A stretch of 64,000 nucleotides of DNA, from NCBI RefSeq assembly GCF_011927625.1, contig NZ_JAATIZ010000002.1, forward strand, positions 248,001 through 312,000, written 5' to 3'. Position numbers and translations under genes: made by a program. Positions 47,036 through 55,358 of this stretch are shown here, piece after piece. How positions within the stretch are numbered: position 1 is the first letter of the stretch; each line of letters begins with the position of its first letter. This stretch comes from Paenalcaligenes hominis. Lineage in GTDB: Bacteria; Pseudomonadota; Gammaproteobacteria; Burkholderiales; Burkholderiaceae_B. Under the pieces are notes generated by a model. The model ran no database searches, had not been told where the DNA came from, and saw only the letters and a list, made by a program, of their open reading frames with translations.

Positions 47036-47233
47036 ATGCAACTTATTCTTAATGGTGAAGCCCGCTCTTTCGAAGGGCAAAACATCTACCAATTGTTACA
47101 GGACTTGGGTTACGTAGATAAACGTATTGCGGTTGAGCTCAATGGCGAAATCGTACCCAAAAGCCAGCATGCTGAGACCCTCTTAAATGACGGGGACCAA
47201 TTAGAAATCGTGGTGGCAGTAGGTGGGGGCTAA
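47036..47233 (+). CDS. thiS: Sulfur carrier protein ThiS
   Basis: A 65-residue ubiquitin-fold sulfur carrier for the thiazole moiety of thiamine. The obligatory C-terminal Gly-Gly, here AVGGG, is adenylylated by ThiF and converted to thiocarboxylate. MQLILNGEARSFEGQNIYQLLQ matches the N-terminal strands. It begins right after the trmB stop. Thiazole synthase thiG, its usual downstream neighbour, is absent; the next gene encodes a BON-LysM protein. Confidence 0.9.
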   Translation: MQLILNGEARSFEGQNIYQLLQDLGYVDKRIAVELNGEIVPKSQHAETLLNDGDQLEIVVAVGGG

Positions 47234-47335
47234 TCACTTTCTCACAAAGCTTAACAATCCCAAGTTAATTTATCGCGGTTATGTCTGCATAATAAAACGT
47301 GTCACCCATCAAATCCCCTTTCAAGGAGAAGTGCA

Positions 47336-47785
47336 ATGAGCGTTTTAAGTTTTTTGAAAAACGTGGGATCCAAGATTCTTGGTAGTACTGATACATCCCC
47401 AGCAACCTCAGACGAGCTAAAAAAAGAGTTAGCTAAACACAATTTGGATGCGGAAGGCATTAACGTCAATGTAGATGGTGATAAGGTAACTGTAAGCGGT
47501 AACGCCGACACCACAGAGCTAGCAGAAAAAATTGCATTGGCATTAGGTAATACTATGGGCGTGGCCGAGGTCAATAACCAGTTGCAGGTAGCTAAACCTG
47601 CCCCCGAGGCGCGCATGTACACCGTTAAATCAGGTGATACCTTGTGGAAAATTGCCGAAGAAATGTACGGTAAAGGCAAAGGTGACCAGTATCAGGTTAT
47701 TTTCCAAGCCAATACCCCTATGCTAAGCCACCCTGATAAAATTTATCCGGGTCAGGTATTACGCATTCCCGAACTCAACGCCTAA
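47336..47785 (+). CDS. BON-LysM protein (Kbp/YgaU-like)
   Basis: A 149-residue protein with a BON domain (about residues 20-85, ELAEKIALALGNTMGVAEVNNQL) and a C-terminal LysM domain (about 95-145, YTVKSGDTLWKIAEEMYG). E. coli Kbp, the same architecture and length, is a potassium-binding cytoplasmic protein. No signal peptide is visible. AAGGAG precedes the start and a terminator follows. Confidence 0.9.
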   Translation: MSVLSFLKNVGSKILGSTDTSPATSDELKKELAKHNLDAEGINVNVDGDKVTVSGNADTTELAEKIALALGNTMGVAEVNNQLQVAKPAPEARMYTVKSGDTLWKIAEEMYGKGKGDQYQVIFQANTPMLSHPDKIYPGQVLRIPELNA

Positions 47786-47809
47786 GACTTTAAAGGCCGA
47801 GTCCAAATC

Positions 47810-47835
47810 GCCCTAGGTTTCCCTAGGGCTTTTTT
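47810..47835 (+). terminator. Intrinsic terminator after the LysM gene
   Basis: GCCCTAGG and CCTAGGGC form a strong stem around a short loop, followed by six T residues. It sits in the gap before the convergent ffh gene and may serve both. Confidence 0.85.
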
Positions 47836-47866
47836 ACGTCATTATGACCCGCACTGGCGGAGCCCA

Positions 47867-49372
47867 CTAGCGACGACGACGGCCTTTACCTTTACCGCCG
47901 CCTCCTCGTACACCACCGCCGCCCCCTAGCATACCACCTAGGCCGCCCATCATGCCGCCTAGCCCAGGCATACCACCGCCCATGCCGCCACCGCCCATGC
48001 CGCCAAGGGCGCGCATCATCTTAGCCATGCCGCCACCTTTCATTTTTTTCATCATGCCCTGCATTTGCTCGAACTGTTTGAGCAACTGATTGACCTCTTG
48101 GACAGGCACACCGGAGCCTAAGGCAATACGGCGTTTGCGTGATGCTTTAATAATTTCAGGCTTTTCGCGCTCGGCCGGAGTCATGGCATTGATAATGCCC
48201 TCTGTGCGAGCCATTTGCTTTTCTGCTTCGCCACCCTGAATTTGATCCGCTGCCGCGGCAAATTGTGCAGGCAGTTTTTTCAGTAGTGACCCCATGTCAC
48301 CCATTTTTTTCACTTGCTGGAGCTGATCTTTAAAGTCGTTTAAATCAAAGCGGTCGCCGGCTTTGATTTTTTTAGCCATTTTTTCGGCTTCAGCAATATC
48401 AATATTACGCTGGGCTTGCTCGACTAAACTGACGATATCGCCCATGCCCAAAATACGCTGAGCCATGCGCTCGGGGTGAAAAGGCTCTAGGCCATCTAGC
48501 TTTTCAGAGATCCCGACAAACTTTAGCGGCTTGCCTGTAATGTGACGCACGGATAAGGCAGCGCCCCCGCGTGCATCACCGTCTAACTTGGTCAATACCA
48601 CCCCAGTTAAAGGTAATGCCTCAGCAAAGGCTTTGGCTACGTTAACCGCATCTTGCCCCTGCATGGCGTCAACGACAAACAAGGTTTCAATGGGGTTTAC
48701 GGTATCGTAGAGCAAGCGGATCTCTTGCATCATGGCTTCGTCAATACCTAACCGCCCTGCTGTATCCACAATCAATACATCGTAATGATGTCTACGCGCG
48801 TGATCCACAGCACGAGTCGCAATGTCTTGCGGTTTTTCTGTCGCACTAGAGGGTAAGAAATCCACCCCGACTTGACCGGCTACGGTTTCCAACTGATCTA
48901 TGGCAGCAGGACGATACACGTCGGCACTGACCACGAGCACTTTCTTTTTGCCCGTTTTGCGCCCACTTTGTGTATGACCACCCTCGGCGAGCCATTTCGC
49001 AAGCTTACCCGTGGTAGTGGTTTTACCCGCCCCCTGCAGACCTGCCATTAAAATAACAGCGGGGGGTTGAGTCGCCAAAGAAAGCTCTGATGCCTGCTCA
49101 CCTAAGTCGGCGCCCATTAAGTCAGTAAGCTCTTTGTGAACTAAGCCCACTAAGGTTTGACCTGGATTGAGCGAATCGGCGACCTCTTGGCCCAAAGCCT
49201 GCTCTTTGACCTTGGCGATGAACTCTCGTACCACAGGTAAAGACACGTCGGCCTCGAGTAAGGCCATGCGGACTTCGCGCAACATTTCTTGGGTGTTGGC
49301 CTCAGTCAATCGGGCTTGGCCACGCATTGTTTTTACAACACGTGACATACGTTGGGTAAGATTTTCAAACAT
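47867..49372 (-). CDS. ffh: Signal recognition particle GTPase Ffh
   Basis: A 501-residue SRP54 protein that binds 4.5S RNA and delivers signal-bearing ribosomes to FtsY. The N domain (about 1-90), the G domain with GLQGAGKTTTTGK at 111-123 and DTAGRLGIDEAMM, and the methionine-rich M domain (about 330-450) are present. Beyond that is an unusual tail of about 45 residues made almost wholly of Gly, Met and Leu-Gly repeats, ending GKGKGRRRR. Most Ffh proteins stop near 450. It is a single gene, convergent with the LysM gene. Confidence 0.95.
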   Translation of the reverse strand: MFENLTQRMSRVVKTMRGQARLTEANTQEMLREVRMALLEADVSLPVVREFIAKVKEQALGQEVADSLNPGQTLVGLVHKELTDLMGADLGEQASELSLATQPPAVILMAGLQGAGKTTTTGKLAKWLAEGGHTQSGRKTGKKKVLVVSADVYRPAAIDQLETVAGQVGVDFLPSSATEKPQDIATRAVDHARRHHYDVLIVDTAGRLGIDEAMMQEIRLLYDTVNPIETLFVVDAMQGQDAVNVAKAFAEALPLTGVVLTKLDGDARGGAALSVRHITGKPLKFVGISEKLDGLEPFHPERMAQRILGMGDIVSLVEQAQRNIDIAEAEKMAKKIKAGDRFDLNDFKDQLQQVKKMGDMGSLLKKLPAQFAAAADQIQGGEAEKQMARTEGIINAMTPAEREKPEIIKASRKRRIALGSGVPVQEVNQLLKQFEQMQGMMKKMKGGGMAKMMRALGGMGGGGMGGGMPGLGGMMGGLGGMLGGGGGVRGGGGKGKGRRRR

Positions 49373-49471
49373 ATGGCTGGTTTCGCTTAAACTATAGAAT
49401 AGAGGAGACAGATTAAATATGGTTTACTGTGGCATCGTGCCTGAAAACCTTTACCTACCCTGTCGATAAAT

Positions 49472-50323
49472 ATGTCTGCAAGTATAGTATTTCATGGATT
49501 GGCGGCCATCGCCTATGCTGTATTGGCTTTATCCTTATGGCTACCCATACAAAAATACCAACGATCCCCCCACTTAGACCGTACCTTCAGAACGGGATTA
49601 TTAGGCGCTATTATCATTCATGGCACCGGTTTATTATTAGCCATTATTATGCCTCAAGGTCTGCATATAGGCTGGGCCAGCGCATTATCTGCGGGGTTAT
49701 GGTTAGGTATGGTGGTATTTTGGTTCGAAAGCCTATACCTACGCTTGGATAGTTTATTACTTATATTACTACCTACGGCTGCTGTAGTCAGCTTAATTGC
49801 AGCGCTTTTTCCGCATGGCGTCGTTGTTAGCTCTGAAACCAGCGAATGGTTACGGGTTCATTTATTAATTGCGTTGGCCTCTTATGGCTTGGCCGGTGTG
49901 GCGGCTTTACATGCCATTTTAATTACAGTGCTTGATCGTCAACTTCACAAACCGGTTCAGCGCGCCGGAGAACAAAACACGTGGTACCGAGCTCTCGATA
50001 GCATGCCACCTCTTATGGTTCAGGAAGACCTCTTGTTTCGCTTGATACGCATGGCTTTTTTTGCATTGACGCTTACTGTATTGACAGGCGCCGCGGTATC
50101 ATTACGGTTAGTTGATCAACTGCTTCCTGTCGATCACAAAACGTTTTTTACTCTGTTGTCTTGGTTTACTTTTGGTGGGTTGCTGCTCGGTCGCCGTATT
50201 CGAGGCTGGCGCGGGCGCACGGCTTTACGCTGGACTTTGGTAGGGTTTAGTTTTTTATTCCTGGCCTATTCCGGAAGCCGATTTGTGTTAGATGTTATTT
50301 TGCAGCGAGGTCCTTTTGGCTAA
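49472..50323 (+). CDS. CcsA/YpjD-like membrane protein
   Basis: A 283-residue protein with about eight transmembrane segments and a WF-xW-like loop region near GRRIRGWRGRTALRW, matching the CcsA/HemX/YpjD family of haem-handling cytochrome c assembly proteins. A tryptophan-rich WWD motif is not clear. The 3' end overlaps the following small gene by 8 bases, suggesting translational coupling. E. coli YpjD is of unknown function, so a role in haem handling is family-based inference. Confidence 0.78.
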   Translation: MSASIVFHGLAAIAYAVLALSLWLPIQKYQRSPHLDRTFRTGLLGAIIIHGTGLLLAIIMPQGLHIGWASALSAGLWLGMVVFWFESLYLRLDSLLLILLPTAAVVSLIAALFPHGVVVSSETSEWLRVHLLIALASYGLAGVAALHAILITVLDRQLHKPVQRAGEQNTWYRALDSMPPLMVQEDLLFRLIRMAFFALTLTVLTGAAVSLRLVDQLLPVDHKTFFTLLSWFTFGGLLLGRRIRGWRGRTALRWTLVGFSFLFLAYSGSRFVLDVILQRGPFG

Positions 50324-50555
50324 ATTATTAATTTGGGTGGTTGTTATTATTGCCGCGTTATTTATCACCCGACTCATCACCCATAAAAAAACGGTAGCGC
50401 GTACGCGCCCAAGGCGTGCGCCTAGCCCTAAGGGAACAGAACAAATGGTGCGCTGCGCCCATTGTGGTATTTATCTGCCTCGCTCAGAGGCACTCATGAG
50501 TAATGATCACACATGGTGTAGTTTAGATCACGCCAAACTTGGGCCACGCCACTAA
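50316..50555 (+). CDS. PP0621-family small protein
   Basis: A 79-residue protein with an N-terminal membrane anchor (LLIWVVVIIAALFITRLI) and a C-terminal treble-clef-like metal-binding region CAHCGIYLPRSEAL...WCSLDH. It belongs to the PP0621 family common in beta- and gammaproteobacteria. The TTG start was chosen because GAGG stands 5 bases before it and family members start KLL-I; an ATG eight codons upstream is possible. The stop overlaps the ampD start as TAATG. No function is known. Confidence 0.8.
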   Translation: MAKLLIWVVVIIAALFITRLITHKKTVARTRPRRAPSPKGTEQMVRCAHCGIYLPRSEALMSNDHTWCSLDHAKLGPRH

Positions 50556-51127
50556 TGCAATTAGATCGTCATGGTTGGTTGCATCGTATAGAGGGGGTGC
50601 AGCATGCTGTTTCCCCAAACCACAACGAACGCCCCCACCTCTCTACGCCCTTTTTGTTAGTAGTCCACAATATTAGCTTGCCCCCTAATCAGTTCTCAGG
50701 CGATGCAGTCATTGATTTTTTTCAAAATCAACTCGATTTTACTGCACACCCTTGGTTTGAGAACATTCGTGGGGTCACGGTTTCAGCCCATTTTTTAATT
50801 CGGCGCGACGGGAATTTAGTGCAGTTTGTATCAACGGATGATCGCGCCTGGCACGCGGGCGAATCGCTCTTCGAGGGGCTAACAGGATGCAATGATTTTT
50901 CTATTGGCATAGAGCTAGAAGGCGCTGACCACATCGCCTATACCCCCGAGCAATACGAACGCTTAAGTAGGTTGACCGAGCTACTATGCCAACGCTATCC
51001 CATACGCGCGGTGCGTGGTCATGAGCATATTGCACCGGGACGTAAAACAGACCCGGGCCCTAGCTTCGATTGGTGGCATTATGCACACCAGTGCCATTTA
51101 CCTTTGCGTTTTTTTCCGCTGGACTAG
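50555..51127 (+). CDS. ampD: 1,6-anhydro-N-acetylmuramyl-L-alanine amidase AmpD
   Basis: A 190-residue zinc amidase of muropeptide recycling, cytosolic here as no signal peptide is seen. The amidase_2 pattern is present: first zinc His in FLLVVHNISLP, catalytic Glu region SIGIELEGAD, and the later zinc ligands in RGHEHIAPGRKTDPGPSFDW. Where an AmpC/AmpR pair exists this enzyme controls beta-lactamase induction; neither is in the window. Its last 4 bases (CTAG) overlap the end of the convergent hydroxyacid oxidase. Confidence 0.93.
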   Translation: MQLDRHGWLHRIEGVQHAVSPNHNERPHLSTPFLLVVHNISLPPNQFSGDAVIDFFQNQLDFTAHPWFENIRGVTVSAHFLIRRDGNLVQFVSTDDRAWHAGESLFEGLTGCNDFSIGIELEGADHIAYTPEQYERLSRLTELLCQRYPIRAVRGHEHIAPGRKTDPGPSFDWWHYAHQCHLPLRFFPLD

Positions 51128-52233
51128 CCCAAAGGCATTAGATTAGCCTTGTTTATATCAGCGAGTTGGGCGCAACCCGCTAAGGCCATCGCCACTTCAA
51201 GCTCAGTGCGTAATATATGCAGAACATGAGCAACCCCCGCAGCACCCGCCGCAGCTAAAGCGTACACATAGGGGCGCCCAATCAATACAGCCTGCGCCCC
51301 AAGTGCTAAGGCCACAAATATGTCTGTGCCACGACGTATACCGCCATCCATCAAAATAGGGATGCGCCGGTCTACCGCTTGGACAATTAAAGGCAAAACC
51401 TCCCATGCTGTAGGGCTAGCATCCAAAACACGCCCACCATGATTGGAAATAATAACCCCTGCCGCACCGATTTCTACGGCTTGCTGCGCATCTAGAGGAT
51501 GCAAAATGCCCTTTAACAATACCGGCAAAGGGCTGTGCTTTATAAACTGTGCGACCTCGTGCCATGTGGGTCGGGTAGCCAAATAACCCGTACCAAACAG
51601 TGGGCTTTGTCCTGCCCCAACGACTGGAGGGACAGGGATGTGCATGTCTTTGAGGTTTACCGCAGCGACCGGCTCTGGTAGAGCGAACTGTGCACGTTGT
51701 TCAGTATTTCGAATACCATTGACTGGCGCATCTACCGTTAATACGATGGCCTGTATCCCAGCTGCTACGGCACGCTGTAACAAACGCTCTGTGGCCTGTG
51801 TATCTGGCTGCCAATACCATTGCAACCACTGCGGCCCTGGCGCATGGTGTGCGATGGCCTCAATGGTCTGAGATGCCTGCATACTAATAATAAAAGGGGT
51901 CTGCATTGCCGCTGCCGCCAGTGCCGAAGCCAGCTCACCCTGGGTGTGAGCCAGTTTCTGATACGCTACGGGCGCTAAAAATAGGGGATACGCATACGTC
52001 TGGCCTAGTAACTGCAACTGAGTGGAGGCATGGCTTAAATCATTCAGTACCCGCGGCCAAATACGGTAGGGGGCTCCGGCTTCATTACGACGCATAAGCT
52101 GTTCATCAGCGGCCCCACCACTAAAGTACGCCCAAGCTTGAGCACTCATGCGTTCGTAGGCATACGGCACGTAGTCTTGAACCGCAACAATTTCAGCAGG
52201 GATAGCGGTTAAAGGTGGCAAAATCGTTGTCAT
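51124..52233 (-). CDS. FMN-dependent 2-hydroxyacid oxidase (lactate oxidase-like)
   Basis: A 369-residue TIM-barrel flavoenzyme of the glycolate oxidase/lactate oxidase/LldD group. The catalytic His-Gly-Gly-Arg motif SNHGGRVLDASP, the FMN-binding LAPVAYQKL and the C-terminal MDGGIRRGTDIFVALALGA are present. The start overlaps the piuC stop as TAATG, so it is coupled to iron-acquisition genes, an unusual setting. Oxidase versus dehydrogenase cannot be separated by eye. Its stop overlaps that of ampD. Confidence 0.87.
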   Translation of the reverse strand: MTTILPPLTAIPAEIVAVQDYVPYAYERMSAQAWAYFSGGAADEQLMRRNEAGAPYRIWPRVLNDLSHASTQLQLLGQTYAYPLFLAPVAYQKLAHTQGELASALAAAAMQTPFIISMQASQTIEAIAHHAPGPQWLQWYWQPDTQATERLLQRAVAAGIQAIVLTVDAPVNGIRNTEQRAQFALPEPVAAVNLKDMHIPVPPVVGAGQSPLFGTGYLATRPTWHEVAQFIKHSPLPVLLKGILHPLDAQQAVEIGAAGVIISNHGGRVLDASPTAWEVLPLIVQAVDRRIPILMDGGIRRGTDIFVALALGAQAVLIGRPYVYALAAAGAAGVAHVLHILRTELEVAMALAGCAQLADINKANLMPLG

Positions 52234-52913
52234 TAGAGTTCAGCCCATTCGCGTAATAAATTATGGTAGACGCCACTTAACCGGGCAAGTTCACTGGGTG
52301 ACGCATTGCTAGCCGCCAAGCGTTGAATGCTTTGATCTAATTCCCACAACATACTGCGTTTATGCGCCTGTCGCACCATGCTTTGCGTCCAAAAAAAAGA
52401 GGCGAATCGACGTCCTTTGGTGACTGGGTTGACTCTATGCAAACTGGTACCCGGGTACAACACCATATCGCCAGCGTTTAATTTAATCGACTGCTGCCCG
52501 TACGTATCCTCAATCACTAGCTCGCCCCCATCGTAGTCGTCCGGATCACTCAAAAATAATGTGGATGACACATCGGTGCGCAGACGTTGTGAGGTATCTG
52601 CTAAAGGAAAAATGGCATTATCAATATGATTCCCGTACGTGCCGCCGCCCTGATAGCAATTAAAGCGTGGCGGTAGAATTTTGGCGGGTAGCGCAGCCGC
52701 CACAAAGCTTGGGTTATTATTTAAAATATGCAATAAAAAAGCGCCAACCTGTTGAGCAATTGCATTGTCTATAGGTAACTGCAAATTGGTTTTTACCTGC
52801 TGTGCTAAATAACCTGCCGTTTCCTTGCCTTCTTGCCAAGGCGCACTTAATAACGCCTGCTGACAGTCGTGCACTTGTTCAGGCGTTAATACCTCAGAAA
52901 TGGTAATCAGCAT
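52233..52913 (-). CDS. piuC: PKHD-type Fe(II)/2-oxoglutarate hydroxylase PiuC
   Basis: A 226-residue PiuC/YbiX-type dioxygenase. The iron facial triad is visible as HIDNAIF (His and Asp) and the distal His in GTSLHRVNPVTKGRR, whose Arg binds 2-oxoglutarate. These enzymes are found next to TonB siderophore receptors and are iron-regulated. An in-frame GTG four codons upstream is the alternative start. A terminator-like hairpin separates it from the receptor gene, so read-through may be partial. Confidence 0.9.
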   Translation of the reverse strand: MLITISEVLTPEQVHDCQQALLSAPWQEGKETAGYLAQQVKTNLQLPIDNAIAQQVGAFLLHILNNNPSFVAAALPAKILPPRFNCYQGGGTYGNHIDNAIFPLADTSQRLRTDVSSTLFLSDPDDYDGGELVIEDTYGQQSIKLNAGDMVLYPGTSLHRVNPVTKGRRFASFFWTQSMVRQAHKRSMLWELDQSIQRLAASNASPSELARLSGVYHNLLREWAEL

Positions 52914-52946
52914 ACTAAACCCCACTCAAAAACCCACTCAATCATC

Positions 52947-52975
52947 ATAAACAAAACCGCCCCCTAAGGGGCGGT
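52947..52975 (-). terminator. Terminator-like hairpin between receptor and piuC
   Basis: On the minus strand ACCGCCCC and GGGGCGGT form a perfect 8-bp stem with a 4-base loop, followed by TTTTGTTT. It lies just after the receptor stop and before piuC, so it should reduce transcription of piuC and the oxidase relative to the receptor. Confidence 0.75.
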
Positions 52976-52999
52976 AACCTGGCTGCATCAGCTCAAGAT

Positions 53000-55189
53000 T
53001 TACTCAAAACGGTAAGTCGCATTCAGCATATAGGAACGGCCCGGCCCCACATTGGCAAAAATACCCACATGAGACGCATCGTATACCCGTGTGTTGCCAA
53101 TATTGTTCACATTGAACTGCAGGTTGAAGCTCTTATTCACATCGTAACGCACCATGGCATCATATACAGTATGAGAAGGAAGCTTTAACACATTGGCATC
53201 ATCCACAAAACGTTGCCCTACATAGGTTACCCCTGCACCGGCAGTCCAGTCGGGCATAAACTTGTATGTAGTCCACAACGAAGCACTGTTTTTAGCGATA
53301 AATTTGATTTGATTCCCATCAAAGACATTCGTACCATTACGGTATTTTTTAATCTTAGGATCTAAATACGTATAGCCAGCCCACACATCCCATTTGGGGG
53401 TAATAGCACCTGAAACGCTTAGCTCTAGACCACGTACACGATTGCTGCCTGCCAATGACACATTTCCGGTTAACGGGTCGGTAGAACGGGCATTGGTTTT
53501 ATCTGTTTGGAATACTGCGGCGGTTAAGGACAACTTCTCGTCCATTACATCCCACTTGGTACCTAGCTCCCAAGAGTGGCTTTTCTCGGGTTTTAAGTCG
53601 TGCAACTGAGCACCACCCGCAGGGCCATCTGCCCCACCTGCCTGTCCAAAGTTTTCCCCTGCTGGGTTAGAGGACGTACCGTATGAGAGATACACCGAGC
53701 CATTATGGACTGGTTTATAGACAACCCCGGCTTGGTAATTCCATAGATTATCTGTACGTGAATTATTTTTAACGGTATCCGTCACTTTAAACTTGTCGTA
53801 ACGCACCCCAGCATTCACCGACCACTGCTCGTTTAACTGTACCGTGTCAAATACATAAATGGATTGGGTCTTAATTGAACCATCTTTTGTCTTTGGGCCA
53901 TAAGCAAAATTCGTGGTGTAAGGGCGATTGGGATTCGGATTCCAAAATGAATCGGTATCGGCACCAGGCCCACCTGTCATGGCTTTAGAGTAAATGTCTT
54001 CTTTGCTGAACTCTATTCCTGCCGCAATTTGGTGCTCTAGCTGCCCTGTTCTAAATTGACCAAATACATCGGTTTGGTTAATTAAGGACTCGCTTTTGCG
54101 CCAACGCATACGATCAGCACGCGTAAACTGCAGGCCTGCATCTTCCGTGGCGCATGATCCTGTTGCCCCTGCCACACAATTATCAAAAGATGGGCGAGTG
54201 TAGAGATAGTGGTTAAGGCTAGTTCCGTAACGGGTAATATTTCGTACGGTAAAATCGTGATTTAAATCATGCTCGATTTCAGCCGTGGCGGTATCAAAGG
54301 TATTTTCTCGGAAATCCACTTCCTTACGACCATAATAGTTGTTGCGATCAACTTTAATCGGCTCTACCCGATCTGGATTGGCCTGATTACGGAAAGGAAT
54401 GCCCCAATCGGGTGTGTCTTTGTTCACAATATGGGAATAGCTCAATGTGGCCCGAGTAGGCGTTCCTAAGCCAAATGATATCGACGGCGCGATCCCCCAG
54501 CGATCCATTTTCACTTCATTACGGCCTGGCATATCACCACCAGTACGCATCAGGTTTAAACGCATGGCACCCGTGTCACTAAACACATAGTTACCATCTA
54601 CTGTCAGCCGATGCTGGCCGCCATTACCAATGCCTGCGCTGCCCTCGGCAAAGTTTTCTAATTTTGGGGTTTTAGTTACCAAATTAATGCTGCCACCGGT
54701 ACCACCTCGTCCAGTGTAGGCTGAGCTGGGGCCTTTAATGACCTCTACCGACTCCAAATTAAATGTTTCGTGTGAACCGCGTGCATAATCACGAACCCCA
54801 TCAATAAAAATGTCAGTACTGGCCTCGTAGCCGCGTATGAACGGACGGTCTCCGGTTGGGGTGCCCCCTTCTCCGGAACCTAATGTAATACCTGGCGTGG
54901 TGCGCAGCACATCTTGCAGTGAGGTGGCGGCCCGGTCTTTAATTAACTCTTCAGAAATCACATTCACGGTGCGAGGCGTGTCTAACAGTGGAGCTGTCAT
55001 TTTCAGAGAGCTGGCTTCTTTAGCTTGGTACGCATCCACATTCGATCCCTGCACAGAAATCGTTTTTAATTGCTGCACGGTGTTGGTGTCGGTGTCCTGT
55101 GCAAAAGCGGGGGCCGCTAGCGCGCTACAAATTGCCGTATAAAGCACCTTTTGGCTAAATGATCTGGCCAACGGATAACTGCTGAGCAT
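53000..55189 (-). CDS. TonB-dependent siderophore receptor
   Basis: A 729-residue outer-membrane receptor: a signal peptide (about residues 1-31, ending APAFAQ), a plug domain (about 60-170, with PFIRGYEASTDIFIDGVRD) and a 22-strand barrel ending in YRFE with a terminal aromatic-type signature. It is of the Fiu/catecholate-type subfamily by sequence character. The ATG has AGGAGA 5 bases upstream and gives a proper signal peptide; an in-frame extension of 32 residues would not. The Fur box 50 bases upstream indicates iron repression. The ligand cannot be named. Confidence 0.92.
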   Translation of the reverse strand: MLSSYPLARSFSQKVLYTAICSALAAPAFAQDTDTNTVQQLKTISVQGSNVDAYQAKEASSLKMTAPLLDTPRTVNVISEELIKDRAATSLQDVLRTTPGITLGSGEGGTPTGDRPFIRGYEASTDIFIDGVRDYARGSHETFNLESVEVIKGPSSAYTGRGGTGGSINLVTKTPKLENFAEGSAGIGNGGQHRLTVDGNYVFSDTGAMRLNLMRTGGDMPGRNEVKMDRWGIAPSISFGLGTPTRATLSYSHIVNKDTPDWGIPFRNQANPDRVEPIKVDRNNYYGRKEVDFRENTFDTATAEIEHDLNHDFTVRNITRYGTSLNHYLYTRPSFDNCVAGATGSCATEDAGLQFTRADRMRWRKSESLINQTDVFGQFRTGQLEHQIAAGIEFSKEDIYSKAMTGGPGADTDSFWNPNPNRPYTTNFAYGPKTKDGSIKTQSIYVFDTVQLNEQWSVNAGVRYDKFKVTDTVKNNSRTDNLWNYQAGVVYKPVHNGSVYLSYGTSSNPAGENFGQAGGADGPAGGAQLHDLKPEKSHSWELGTKWDVMDEKLSLTAAVFQTDKTNARSTDPLTGNVSLAGSNRVRGLELSVSGAITPKWDVWAGYTYLDPKIKKYRNGTNVFDGNQIKFIAKNSASLWTTYKFMPDWTAGAGVTYVGQRFVDDANVLKLPSHTVYDAMVRYDVNKSFNLQFNVNNIGNTRVYDASHVGIFANVGPGRSYMLNATYRFE

Positions 55190-55237
55190 CACACTCTCCT
55201 GAAATGAATACATTCTAATTAAATTTACAATTTGACA

Positions 55238-55256
55238 AATGATAATCATTATCATT
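55238..55256 (-). promoter_or_regulatory. Fur box upstream of the TonB receptor
   Basis: The 19-base sequence AATGATAATCATTATCATT is an almost perfect palindrome and contains an exact 7-1-7 core TGATAATCATTATCA. Fur with Fe2+ binding here would block transcription of the receptor, with reduced effect past the hairpin on piuC and the oxidase. It lies about 50 bases before the receptor ATG. Confidence 0.92.
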
Positions 55257-55308
55257 AGCAAACGCAAATCGAATGTTATTGCCATTTGCAGTGTTGCTAC
55301 GAGGCAAC

Positions 55309-55334
55309 AAAAAAGGCGATGTGTTCACATCGCC
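55309..55334 (-). terminator. Intrinsic terminator after htpG
   Basis: Read leftward, GGCGATGTG pairs with CACATCGCC around a 2-base loop, followed by six or more T residues. It lies just past the htpG stop and isolates htpG from the receptor promoter. Confidence 0.88.
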
Positions 55335-55358
55335 TTTAGCCGTTAGAAAAAGAGCGCC

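Noticed and set aside
47867-48010. Tandem DNA repeat or CRISPR-like array at the ffh 3' end
   Set aside because: The repetition comes from Gly/Met codons in frame with ffh; units are irregular and there are no spacers.
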